This document shows, piece after piece, positions 7,702-15,700 of a DNA stretch of 64,000 bases. The stretch's first letter is position 1. Each line of letters opens with the position of its first letter. Location of the stretch: positions 62,001-126,000 of the forward strand of contig CAWIVY010000004.1 of assembly GCA_963839615.1 (NCBI GenBank). The letters are read 5' to 3'. Source of the stretch: DASQMT01 sp963839615 (GTDB taxonomy: Bacteria; Actinomycetota; Thermoleophilia; Solirubrobacterales; Solirubrobacteraceae). The notes beneath the pieces were generated by a model that was not told the origin of the DNA, searched no databases, and saw only the letters and a program-made list of their open reading frames with translations. Both the position numbers and the translations under genes were made by a program.

Positions 7702-9104
7702 CAGCTCAGAGGGACGCTCTGGCCTGCCCGCACCCAGGCGTCCTCATAGAGCCACAGGCCGACCAACGCCGCGGTCGCGCCGGCGGGCGCGAGCAAGAGG
7801 GCCAGCGGTGCCGCCGCGACGATCAGCGAGACGCCCGTCCAGAAGCGCCGCGCATGCAGGTCGCGCCACAGATTCCGGGCCGCCCGTCGCGCCTGCCCGG
7901 TGGCGTGGTGGCCGAACGTGTCGACCGCGACGATCGCCGCACTTGCTGCCGCCGTCCAGGCAATCCATCGCCCGAGGCCGTCCTCGCCGAGCAGCGCGAG
8001 CGCCGCGGCGCCCGCCAGCAGCGCGTTGACCAGCGTATGCGGCAGCAGTAGGCGGCTCTGCCACAGGTCGCGCCCTTCGCACTGGTTGAAGAGGAACGCT
8101 GTGTAGGCGGCAAGCAGCGCACCCGCCGGCAGCATCAGCCAGCGCAGTACCTCGCCGCCGAACAGCGTGTAAGCCAAGGCGACGGCCCCTGCGAGCGCGA
8201 TGCAGAACGTGCCGCGCGCCAGCCACGACCGCCACTGCGGCCTCACGAACAGGTAGTAGAAGCGCTCCGGCCGCTTGAGGTCCCAGATCAGGAACACGCC
8301 CGTCACGCCGATCGCGACCAGCGCCACCAAGCCGGCGAGCATCCCGCCAACGGCCAACATCATCGCGCCCGCCGCGACACCCTTCGTGAGGAAGTAACTC
8401 GATACGCGCCAGCCCCAGGGCGCCGGGTGGGCGACGTCATGCATCGCCCGCGCGGTGGCCTCCTCGGCCAGCGGCGCCAGCTTCTCGCGCTGCGAGTCGG
8501 CGACCTCGCTGTAGAGATAGGCGTCGCCGCCCGACACCTGCAGCGGATCGATCGCCGCCTCGTCCGCGCCGAGATAGAACACGTTCGGGCCTGTGCGCTG
8601 CTCGGGCGCACGAACCTCGAACGGCACCTCCGCGAGCAGCACGCTCACCCTCGAGGCGGGATCGTCCAGATCGCCGGAGATGATCGCCTCGGTCGGGCAG
8701 ACGACCTCACACGCCGGTTGCATGCCGGCGTCGACGCGATGCGCGCAGAAGTTGCACTTGGCCGCGGTGTTCGAGTTGGGATCGATGTGGAGCGCGTCGT
8801 ATGGACACGCGTTCATGCAGGCCTTGCAGCCGATGCAGCGGTCGGGATCGAAGTCGACGACGCCGTCCTCGCGCTTGAAGAGCGCCGTGGTGGGACACGC
8901 CGTCACACACGGCGCATCGCTGCATTGATTGCAGCGCATCACCGAGAACGAGCGCCGCGCATCCGGGAACGTGCCGTGCTCGATGTACTTGACCCAGGTA
9001 CGGAAGACGCCCAGCTCAACCCCGTGCTCGACCTTGCACGCGACGGTGCACGCGTGGCAGCCGATGCAGGCCCGCTGATCGAGGACGAAGCCGAGCTGCG
9101 TCAT
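7701..9104 (-). CDS. four-cluster ferredoxin fused to NrfD-like quinone-reacting membrane domain
   Basis: 467 aa. Residues 1-190 have four Cys-rich motifs (CIGCHACTVACK, CNQCSDAPCVTACP, CIGCKACMNACP, CNFCAHRVDAGMQPACEVVCP), the 16-Cys pattern of DmsB/PsrB-type electron-transfer subunits. From about residue 230 there are roughly eight hydrophobic helices of NrfD/PsrC type (LTKGVAAGAMMLAVGGMLAG, IWDLKRPERFYYLF). In most CISM enzymes these are two separate subunits; here they are one polypeptide. I use ATG 9104, with GGAG 9 nt upstream, rather than the GTG five codons earlier. Electrons would pass between membrane quinone and the molybdenum subunit encoded immediately downstream. Confidence 0.85.
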   Translation of the reverse strand: MTQLGFVLDQRACIGCHACTVACKVEHGVELGVFRTWVKYIEHGTFPDARRSFSVMRCNQCSDAPCVTACPTTALFKREDGVVDFDPDRCIGCKACMNACPYDALHIDPNSNTAAKCNFCAHRVDAGMQPACEVVCPTEAIISGDLDDPASRVSVLLAEVPFEVRAPEQRTGPNVFYLGADEAAIDPLQVSGGDAYLYSEVADSQREKLAPLAEEATARAMHDVAHPAPWGWRVSSYFLTKGVAAGAMMLAVGGMLAGLVALVAIGVTGVFLIWDLKRPERFYYLFVRPQWRSWLARGTFCIALAGAVALAYTLFGGEVLRWLMLPAGALLAAYTAFLFNQCEGRDLWQSRLLLPHTLVNALLAGAAALALLGEDGLGRWIAWTAAASAAIVAVDTFGHHATGQARRAARNLWRDLHARRFWTGVSLIVAAAPLALLLAPAGATAALVGLWLYEDAWVRAGQSVPLS

Positions 9105-9185
9105 GCCTGCATTCTCCACAGACCCGATCCTCGTGCCCGGCGTTCTCCCACGTCGTGAACCGTAACGGCAGCCCGCTGCTGGTCC

Positions 9186-9207
9186 TCCACGTTCGCTGGA
9201 ACGTGGA
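9186..9207. promoter_or_regulatory. perfect 9-bp inverted repeat upstream of the redox operon
   Basis: Arms TCCACGTTC (9186-9194) and GAACGTGGA (9199-9207) are separated by 4 nt. The site lies about 82 nt upstream of the FeS/NrfD start, in the 268-bp gap after the DUF6282 gene. It could be an operator for the redox operon or a terminator stem for the upstream gene. It has no T run, which slightly favours an operator. Confidence 0.4.
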
Positions 9208-9372
9208 TGCGCGCGATCTCACCACCCGTCGGACGCCTCGCAAGCTCTGCCAGCATCGAGCTGACACCGCGCGAGATCATGTCTCCACACGGACTCGCGG
9301 CCCTGCCGGACGGCATCCGCGTCGCAGGCTGCGGGCGCCGCCGCCTCGATCCCGTTTTCCAGACGCGACGCT

Positions 9373-10263
9373 TCAATCGAGGCCGAGCAGCGTCGCCGGG
9401 TTCGCCTGCAACATCTGTTCGAGGTGCTCTGGGCTAGCGCCCTCGTCGAGCAGTGACGCGATGAGCATCCGCATTCCCTCGGGGTGCGGCGGTGCCGAAG
9501 CCTGGCCGAGATCCGAGCTCAGAACCAGCCGATCGCTGCCCAGCTCACCGATCCAGCCGGCGAGCTCGTTCGGGTTCTGCTCCCAGAAGATGGGCGAGAC
9601 GCATGAGACGGCCGCGTACTCCAGGTATGCGCCCTTCTCGATGAGCTCGCGCTGGACGTCGAGGTCGAGCTTGCACAGCGCCCAGTTGGCGTGGGTCACC
9701 AGGAACTTCTCGACGCCGGCCGCATTCGCGGCGTCCTGCAGCTTGCGGATCTCGTCCAGGCTCAGATGGCCGGTGCACAGGCATGCCCCCGCGTCCGCGA
9801 CGATCTGCACGATCGTCTCGACCTCGGGCTTCAGCACCCCGGCCTCGTCGAGGATCGTCACGCCATCGCCGGCGAGTTGCTTCTGCGGGCGCCCGAGCTG
9901 CGGGTAGTCGGAGAAGCCGAAGTACTCGGCGTGCCATTTCGAGTGATTGCTCGGCATCCACACGACCTGAGCGCCGTAGTGCAGGGCCGCCTGCACCACG
10001 TGTGGATCCAGCCCGCCCACCGACCGGTTGAGGACGACCCCGCTGAACAACTCGACCGGCTGGTCCTCGAACATCTTGTTGACGTGATACGCGCGCCCGG
10101 TCGTCGACGAGTCGTGGTCCTTGAGCACGAAGCCCCGCATCCCGTACTCGAGCGCGATCTCCGCCAGGTCCTTGTCGTCGATCGGCCGGCGGAAGAGCGC
10201 CGGATGGGTATGGGCGTGCATATCGATCGCCCCGCGCAACAGCGCCGTATCGAGGCGCTTCAT
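9373..10263 (-). CDS. DUF6282-type metal-dependent hydrolase (amidohydrolase-like)
   Basis: 296 aa, ATG start with GGAGGT 4 nt upstream. The amidohydrolase-like metal ligands are visible: DMHAHTHP near residue 14, KDHDSS near 49, CTGHLS near 165, VTHANW near 190 and SSDLGQ near 252. This spacing fits the TIM-barrel metal hydrolases grouped as DUF6282, whose substrates are not established. No signal peptide. It is transcribed in the same direction as the ECF41 gene 78 nt upstream and could be read through from it, but no functional link is evident. Confidence 0.75.
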   Translation of the reverse strand: MKRLDTALLRGAIDMHAHTHPALFRRPIDDKDLAEIALEYGMRGFVLKDHDSSTTGRAYHVNKMFEDQPVELFSGVVLNRSVGGLDPHVVQAALHYGAQVVWMPSNHSKWHAEYFGFSDYPQLGRPQKQLAGDGVTILDEAGVLKPEVETIVQIVADAGACLCTGHLSLDEIRKLQDAANAAGVEKFLVTHANWALCKLDLDVQRELIEKGAYLEYAAVSCVSPIFWEQNPNELAGWIGELGSDRLVLSSDLGQASAPPHPEGMRMLIASLLDEGASPEHLEQMLQANPATLLGLD

Positions 10264-10341
10264 ACGACCTCCGTGTTCAGTCGATGATCGGCCGGGAGGC
10301 TATCGGCGCCGTTGCACGGCGAGCGATGAGGCCGGTCGGCT

Positions 10342-11256
10342 TCATCGGCTGCGCTCGCGCAGCAGCGCGCGCAGGTCCGCCACCGGCCCCAGGTGCTGCA
10401 GCTTGTCCGGGTTGACGATCGCGCTCACGCCCTGGATCTGGCCCTCCGCGATGTCGAGGATCGCCACGCTGATCAGCGAGCCCTCGCGGTCGAAGAACAG
10501 CGCACCCGGTTGTCCGTTCACCTCCTCGCGGCGCATCGTGGAGCCGCCGAAGCGGCCCATGGTGCGCAGCCCCGCGATCAGCAAGCGCGCCACCTTGGCG
10601 CGGCCATGGACGGCACGTGCGGCGGCGGGCGCCTTGCCGCCGCCGTCGCCGCGGAAGACGACGTCGTGGGCCAGCAGCTCCTCCAGCCCTTCGAGATCGC
10701 CGTCCTCCGCGGCCGCGAAGAAGCGGGCCGCGAGCTCGTCGCGCTGCTCGCGCGAGGCCTCGAAGCGGGGGCGCTGCTGCTCCACGTGGCGGCGGGCGCG
10801 CGTGGCGAGCTGGCGGGCGTTCTGCTCGCTCGTGCCGACGATCTCCGCGATCCGGTCGTAGGGCTCGTCGAACACCTCGCGCAGCAGGAACGCGGCGCGC
10901 TGCTCGGGCGACAGGCTCTCGAGCAGCACGAGGAAGGCGAGCGACAGCGAGTCCGCGATCTCGGCCTTGCGAGCCGGATCGTCGTCGGCGCTCGCCACCA
11001 GCGGCTCGGGCAGCCACTCGCCCACGTAGGTCTCGCGCCGGACCCGCGCCGAGCGGAGCTGGTCGAGCGAGAGCCGCGAGACCACCGTCGACAGGTACGC
11101 GCGCGGCGACTCGATCCGCTCGCCGCCCTCGCGCGCCCGATGGAGGCGGAGGAATCCCTCCTGCACCACGTCCTCGGCGTCGCTCACGCTGCCGAGCATC
11201 CGGTAGGCGATGGCGAATGCCGACGGGCGGAGCTCGTCGAAGTCCTCCTTGGTCAT
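10342..11256 (-). CDS. ECF41-family sigma factor with fused SnoaL-like C-terminal domain
   Basis: 304 aa. Sigma-2 covers about 7-72 (FAIAYRMLGSVSDAEDVVQE). Sigma-4 covers about 105-160 (LSPEQRAAFLLREVFDEPYD, then IAEIVGTSEQNARQLATRAR). The C-terminal extension from about 172 has the SnoaL/NTF2 pattern. All three ECF41 hallmarks are present: WLPEP in the linker (81-85), DGGGK (204-208) and NPDKL (282-286). In this family the fused domain replaces a separate anti-sigma factor and tunes activity. The frame is open further upstream, but ATG 11256 lies 4 nt after the epimerase stop and is the natural start. Partnership with an epimerase is the conserved ECF41 context. It is probably autoregulated from the 12255-12281 promoter. 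Confidence 0.93.
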   Translation of the reverse strand: MTKEDFDELRPSAFAIAYRMLGSVSDAEDVVQEGFLRLHRAREGGERIESPRAYLSTVVSRLSLDQLRSARVRRETYVGEWLPEPLVASADDDPARKAEIADSLSLAFLVLLESLSPEQRAAFLLREVFDEPYDRIAEIVGTSEQNARQLATRARRHVEQQRPRFEASREQRDELAARFFAAAEDGDLEGLEELLAHDVVFRGDGGGKAPAAARAVHGRAKVARLLIAGLRTMGRFGGSTMRREEVNGQPGALFFDREGSLISVAILDIAEGQIQGVSAIVNPDKLQHLGPVADLRALLRERSR

Positions 11257-11260
11257 CGCT

Positions 11261-12223
11261 CTAGCCGAGTCCCTGCGCGAAGCCCTGCCGCCAGCTCGGA
11301 TACCGGAGCTGCCAGCCGAACTCGCGCTTGGCCTTTGCGTTCGACGCACCCCTCCCCTCGGTCATCATGACCATCGCCGCCTCACCGGCCGCCAGCCGAC
11401 CGAGCCAGCCCGGCACGCGCCGCGGCGGCTTGGCGCCCAGCGCGCTTGCCAGCACCGGCAGCCACTCCCGCACGGGCGCGGGCTCGTCGTCGACGACGTA
11501 GTAGACACCCGGCTGGCCGCGCTCGACCGCCACCGCGGTCGCCGCCGCGGCGTCTTCGACGTGGATGTACGAGAACACGCCACCGCCGTCGCCGACGATC
11601 GGGAACCGGCGCTTCCGTATCGGCGCCGCCATCTCCGCCTCCGGATCCAGGCTGATCGAGGTCCCCGGACCGTAGAAGCCGCCATAGCGCAATGCGAGAC
11701 CCTCGCCCCACTCGATCGACGTCACCGCACGCTCGAGATAGAGGAGCCCCTCCACCACCGGCCGCAGCGGCGCCGGCGGGTTGGGATCGAGGGGATCGGC
11801 CTCGGTCTGCACCGACCCGCCCGTGCGGGCGAATCGGAAGGCCCCGAAGCTCTGGGCCACGAAGCGCCGCGCGCCCACGGCGCGGCCGGCGGCCAGGAGA
11901 TGGTCCGTCGCCTCGGTACGCAGCCGGTTGGTCAGGATCGCCCCCTCGAAGCGCTCGGGGTGCCGCGCGTCACGGATGCTCATCTTGCCGGACAGAGCCG
12001 TGAGCTGATGCACGATCACCTCGGGCTCGGCGGACGCCACCGCCTGGGCGACGGCATCGGGATCGAGCGCGTCGGCCACCACCGGGCGCGCTCCCAAGCT
12101 GCGCACGAGATCCTGCTTGGATGCGCTCCTGGTCATCCCGACCACGTCGTGGCCGCGCGCCACCAGCTGCGGGATCAGCTCCCTGCCGAGCACGCCCGTG
12201 GCGCCGGCTACGAAGACCTTCAT
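11261..12223 (-). CDS. NAD(P)-dependent epimerase/dehydratase-type SDR, ECF41 partner
   Basis: 320 aa. The Rossmann motif GATGVLG is at residues 7-13 (MKVFVAGATGVLGRELI). The extended-SDR pattern continues with a VIVHQLTAL strand and YGGFYGPGTS. The classical YxxxK is not obvious, so catalysis of a true epimerase reaction is uncertain. ATG 12223 is chosen because AAGGAG lies 5 nt upstream. The stop is 4 nt before the ECF41 start, so the two form an operon. ECF41 loci typically carry one carboxymuconolactone decarboxylase, oxidoreductase or epimerase gene as the main regulatory target, and this gene fills that slot. Confidence 0.88.
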   Translation of the reverse strand: MKVFVAGATGVLGRELIPQLVARGHDVVGMTRSASKQDLVRSLGARPVVADALDPDAVAQAVASAEPEVIVHQLTALSGKMSIRDARHPERFEGAILTNRLRTEATDHLLAAGRAVGARRFVAQSFGAFRFARTGGSVQTEADPLDPNPPAPLRPVVEGLLYLERAVTSIEWGEGLALRYGGFYGPGTSISLDPEAEMAAPIRKRRFPIVGDGGGVFSYIHVEDAAAATAVAVERGQPGVYYVVDDEPAPVREWLPVLASALGAKPPRRVPGWLGRLAAGEAAMVMMTEGRGASNAKAKREFGWQLRYPSWRQGFAQGLG

Positions 12224-12254
12224 GACTGCTCCTTTCGTCTCATTGCCCCCATGA

Positions 12255-12281
12255 GACGAGACAGCGGCGCCGACTGTGACA
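12255..12281 (-). promoter_or_regulatory. predicted ECF41-dependent promoter
   Basis: Read on the minus strand: TGTCACA (-35, at 12281-12275), a 16-nt spacer, then CGTC (-10, at 12258-12255). This is the promoter described for ECF41 sigma factors. It lies about 32 nt upstream of the epimerase ATG and would drive the epimerase-sigma operon, giving positive autoregulation. Both boxes match exactly. Confidence 0.8.
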
Positions 12282-12442
12282 GTGCTCAGAGCGTGCACGT
12301 GGTCCGCCCATAGGCCACGTGTCCGTAGGGCGACACTAGGAGAAAGAGGTGCGATTCGAGATAGCGCGGGAGCTCCGCCGTTTCGGCAGCGTCCTGGACC
12401 CTGCGACGTAGAGCCGAGATTGTTGCTGCGGGAGAACACGCC

Positions 12443-12757
12443 ATGTCGCGGCCCGCCGACCGACACGAGGAGCGCGCACGCCACGCGCCGGAGCAACCCG
12501 AACGTGCTCCGCAGCCGCCGCCGGCCTTGCAGGCGGAGTCACTCGCGTGGGCCTCGGCCGTCGGCAACCAGGCGGTGCAGCGGCTCGCGCGCCAGCATGC
12601 CGAGACGGTCGAGGAGCAAGCGCCGGTGGTGGCCGAGGATGAACCCGTCGAGGAGGAACAGCCGCCGGCGGAAGCACAGGAGGCCGCGGAAGATTTGGCT
12701 CCGAGCGAAGCCGACTCGCTGGCCGCGATCGACGACGCGGAGACTCTGCCGGAGTAG
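12443..12757 (+). CDS. small acidic protein with eCIS-type VGN-AV leader motif
   Basis: 104 aa, ATG with GGGAG 9 nt upstream. Residues 34-50 (LAWASAVGNQAVQRLAR) match the amphipathic L-x(5)-VGN-x-AV-x-RL pattern that recurs at the N-termini of proteins encoded with extracellular contractile injection systems. The rest is low-complexity: Arg/Pro/Ala-rich before it and a strongly acidic Glu/Ala/Pro tail after it. No folded domain is recognised. The next gene starts 18 nt downstream and carries the same motif, so the pair is likely an operon. It may be an accessory or chaperone-like partner for loading the large protein, but this is inference. Confidence 0.7.
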   Translation: MSRPADRHEERARHAPEQPERAPQPPPALQAESLAWASAVGNQAVQRLARQHAETVEEQAPVVAEDEPVEEEQPPAEAQEAAEDLAPSEADSLAAIDDAETLPE

Positions 12758-12774
12758 CGCCGGGACGAGAGCCC

Positions 12775-15700
12775 ATGGAGACGGTCCGCCAGGCGGAAAC
12801 GGCGCGCCGACCGGCCCCCACTCCGGCGCCGGCCGAGCCGGTTGTGACCGCCGCGCCCGAGCTCGTTCAGATCGGGCCGGAGGAATTGGCTCCCGCCGGG
12901 GTGCTGACCACCGACCGGGTGCTTGACCTCCAGCGGCGCGTCGGGAACGCCGTCGTCTCGCGGTTCCTCGAGGAGCGCTCCGCCTCGCCGGGCGCCGTTG
13001 CGTTCGATGGCGCGGGATTCGGCGGCGCGGCCGCATCGCCGACGGCGAGACCGGCGCGTGACCCGGGCGCGAGCGACGCGTCTCCAGCCGTCCGCCAAGC
13101 GGCAGTTGAGCCAACCGCAGATGCAGCGGCGACGTCGCCTGACCACCACGACGTCACGGGAACGCCCGTAGCTCCTGCGTCCCCCGCGACCGACACCGGC
13201 GCCGCCTCGGACCGCCCCCACGCTGCGGCCATCCCAGCCGGCGCTCCAGACCAGGCCCGCGGGCGGGCGGCCGCCGCGATCCCCGCCCCGGCCGCGCAGA
13301 CGCAGGGCCGTGGCGCCGACGTGCAGCGCCCCGGCACCGCGGCCGCGCCGGCCGCCGGCGCCGCGGATCAGGACGAGGGCTCCCAGGGCCCGCGTGTGAG
13401 GGTCGACGGTCGGCCGTCCGCCGCCGGCTCCGCGCCGGCCGGCAAGCGGGTCGAGCCACACGAGGACCCAGGATTCCAGTCGATGAAGGCGCGGGCGCAG
13501 CAGGCCGGTGCGGGCGCCAAGGCGCACGCGCCCGCGGGTGCCGGTGCCGCTGCTGCGCAGGCCGCGTCCGCGCCACCGGCCGGCGATGTCGCGAGCCAGG
13601 CGGGCGCCGCACAGGTCGAAGAGATGGCGCAGCAGCAGCCCGGCACGTTCGACCGCGCGACGTTCATTGCAGCGGTCAAGCGGGCGGTCGACGCGGCCGC
13701 TCCCAAGACGCTCGAGGAAGCCGACGACTTCAAGTCCTCCGGCAAGGCGGGAAGGGTCAAGGACGAGGTCGCCGGGCTCGTGAAAGGCGGCAAGAAGGAG
13801 TCCGAGAAGGACATCAAGCAGGCCACGGAGGCGCCCCCGGACACGTCGAAAGCGCAGCCGAAGCTGGTCCGGCCGATGCCCGGTGAGGATCCGGGGCGGC
13901 CTCCCGCCGCGGTGGGCGCGGCCGCGGCGATGCCCGCGCCGCGGGCGCCCGCTGAGACGGACCTATCGGCGGGGCCGGCGCAGGTCGATGCGCAGATGGC
14001 CGAGGCCGAGGTCACCGAACCGCAGCTCGCAAAGGCAAACGAGCCCGAGTTCACGGCCGCCGTTGCTGCGCGCCGCGCCGCCAAGGAGCATGCGGTCACA
14101 GCTCCGATCGAGGCGCGCAAGCAGGAACAGGACGTGCTCGCGAGCAGCCGGTCGGATGCCGAGGGCGCCGCGGCAGATCAGCTCGCTGGGATGCACGGCG
14201 CCAAGGTCAAGGCTTTCGCCAAGGCGCTGGGCGCCAAGACCGAGGCCAAGGGCGCCGACGAGGGCAAGCGGGCCAAGGTCGCCTCCGAGCTCCAGGCTAT
14301 CTACGACAAGACCAAGGCTGAGGTCACAGCCATCCTCGCGGGGCTCGACGGGAAGGTCGACGCCGCATTCACCGCGGGCGAGCAGGCGGCGCGGCAGCAG
14401 TTCGAGGACTACGTCGAGACGCAGATGGCGGCCTACAAGGACCGCCGTTACAGCGGCGCCACCGGTGCGCTGCGATGGGCGAAGGACCTCTTCTTCAGCC
14501 TGCCCGACGAGGTCAACGTGTTCTACGAGCAGGGGCGCCTGGGCTACCTGAAGGCGATGGACGGCGTGATCGGCCAGGTCGCCGACCTCGTCGGCGCCGA
14601 GCTCGGCGCGGCGCGCGCACGGATAGCTGCCGGCCGCGCTGAGATCCGCAAGTACGTCACCGGGCTGGCGCCCGACCTGCGCGACGTCGGACGTGACGCC
14701 GAGCGAAAGCTCGACAGCCAGTTCGACGAGCTCGCCGCCGACGTCGACTCCAAGCAGAACGAGCTCGTCGACTCGCTCGCGCAGAAGTACGTCGCGGCCC
14801 GCGACGCCGTCGACGCGCGGATCGAAGAGCTCAAGCAGGCCAACAGGGGCCTGGTCGACAGGGCTACCGATGCGATCGGCGGCGTCGTCAAGACGATCTT
14901 GAAGCTCAAGGACATGCTGCGCGGCGTCCTCGCCAAGAGCGGCGATGTGATTCGCGGCATCATCGCCGACCCGATCGGCTTCCTCGGCAAGCTCGTCGAC
15001 GGCGTCAAGGCGGGCCTCAACAAGTTCGTGGGCAAGATCGGGACCCACCTGAAGAGCGCGTTCACGGACTGGCTGTTCGGCGCGCTCGCCGGCGCCGGCA
15101 TCAAGCTGCCGGAGAAGCTCGATCTGGCCGGGATGCTCGACCTGACGATGCAGGTGCTCGGCCTGACCTACCAGAGCATCCGCGCACGCGTGGTCAAGCT
15201 GGTGGGCGCGCCTGTCGTCGAGCGGATGGAGCAGGTCGTCGACGTCTTCAAGACACTCGCCACGAAGGGCGTCGGCGGGCTGTGGGAATGGATCAAGGAC
15301 AAGCTCGCCAACCTCGAGGAGATGGTCTTCGGGCAGATCAAGGAGTTCCTGATCGAAAAGGTGATCAAGGGCGGGATCACCTGGATCATCTCGCTGCTCA
15401 ACCCGGCCGCCGCGTTCATCAAGGCGTGCAAGGCGATCTACGACATCATCATGTGGATCGTCGAGCGCGGCGCCCAGTTGATGGAGTTCGTCAGCGCGGT
15501 GCTCGACTCGATCGGCGCGATCGTGAAGGGCAACATCTCGATCGTTGCCGACAAGGTCGAAGGCGCGCTCGCCAAGGCGCTCCCGGTCGCGATCTCCTTC
15601 CTCGCCAGCCTGCTCGGGCTCGGCGGCATCTCCGAGAAGATCAAGTCGATCATCGACGCCGTCCGCAAGCCGATCGGCAAGGCCGTCGACTGGGTCATCA

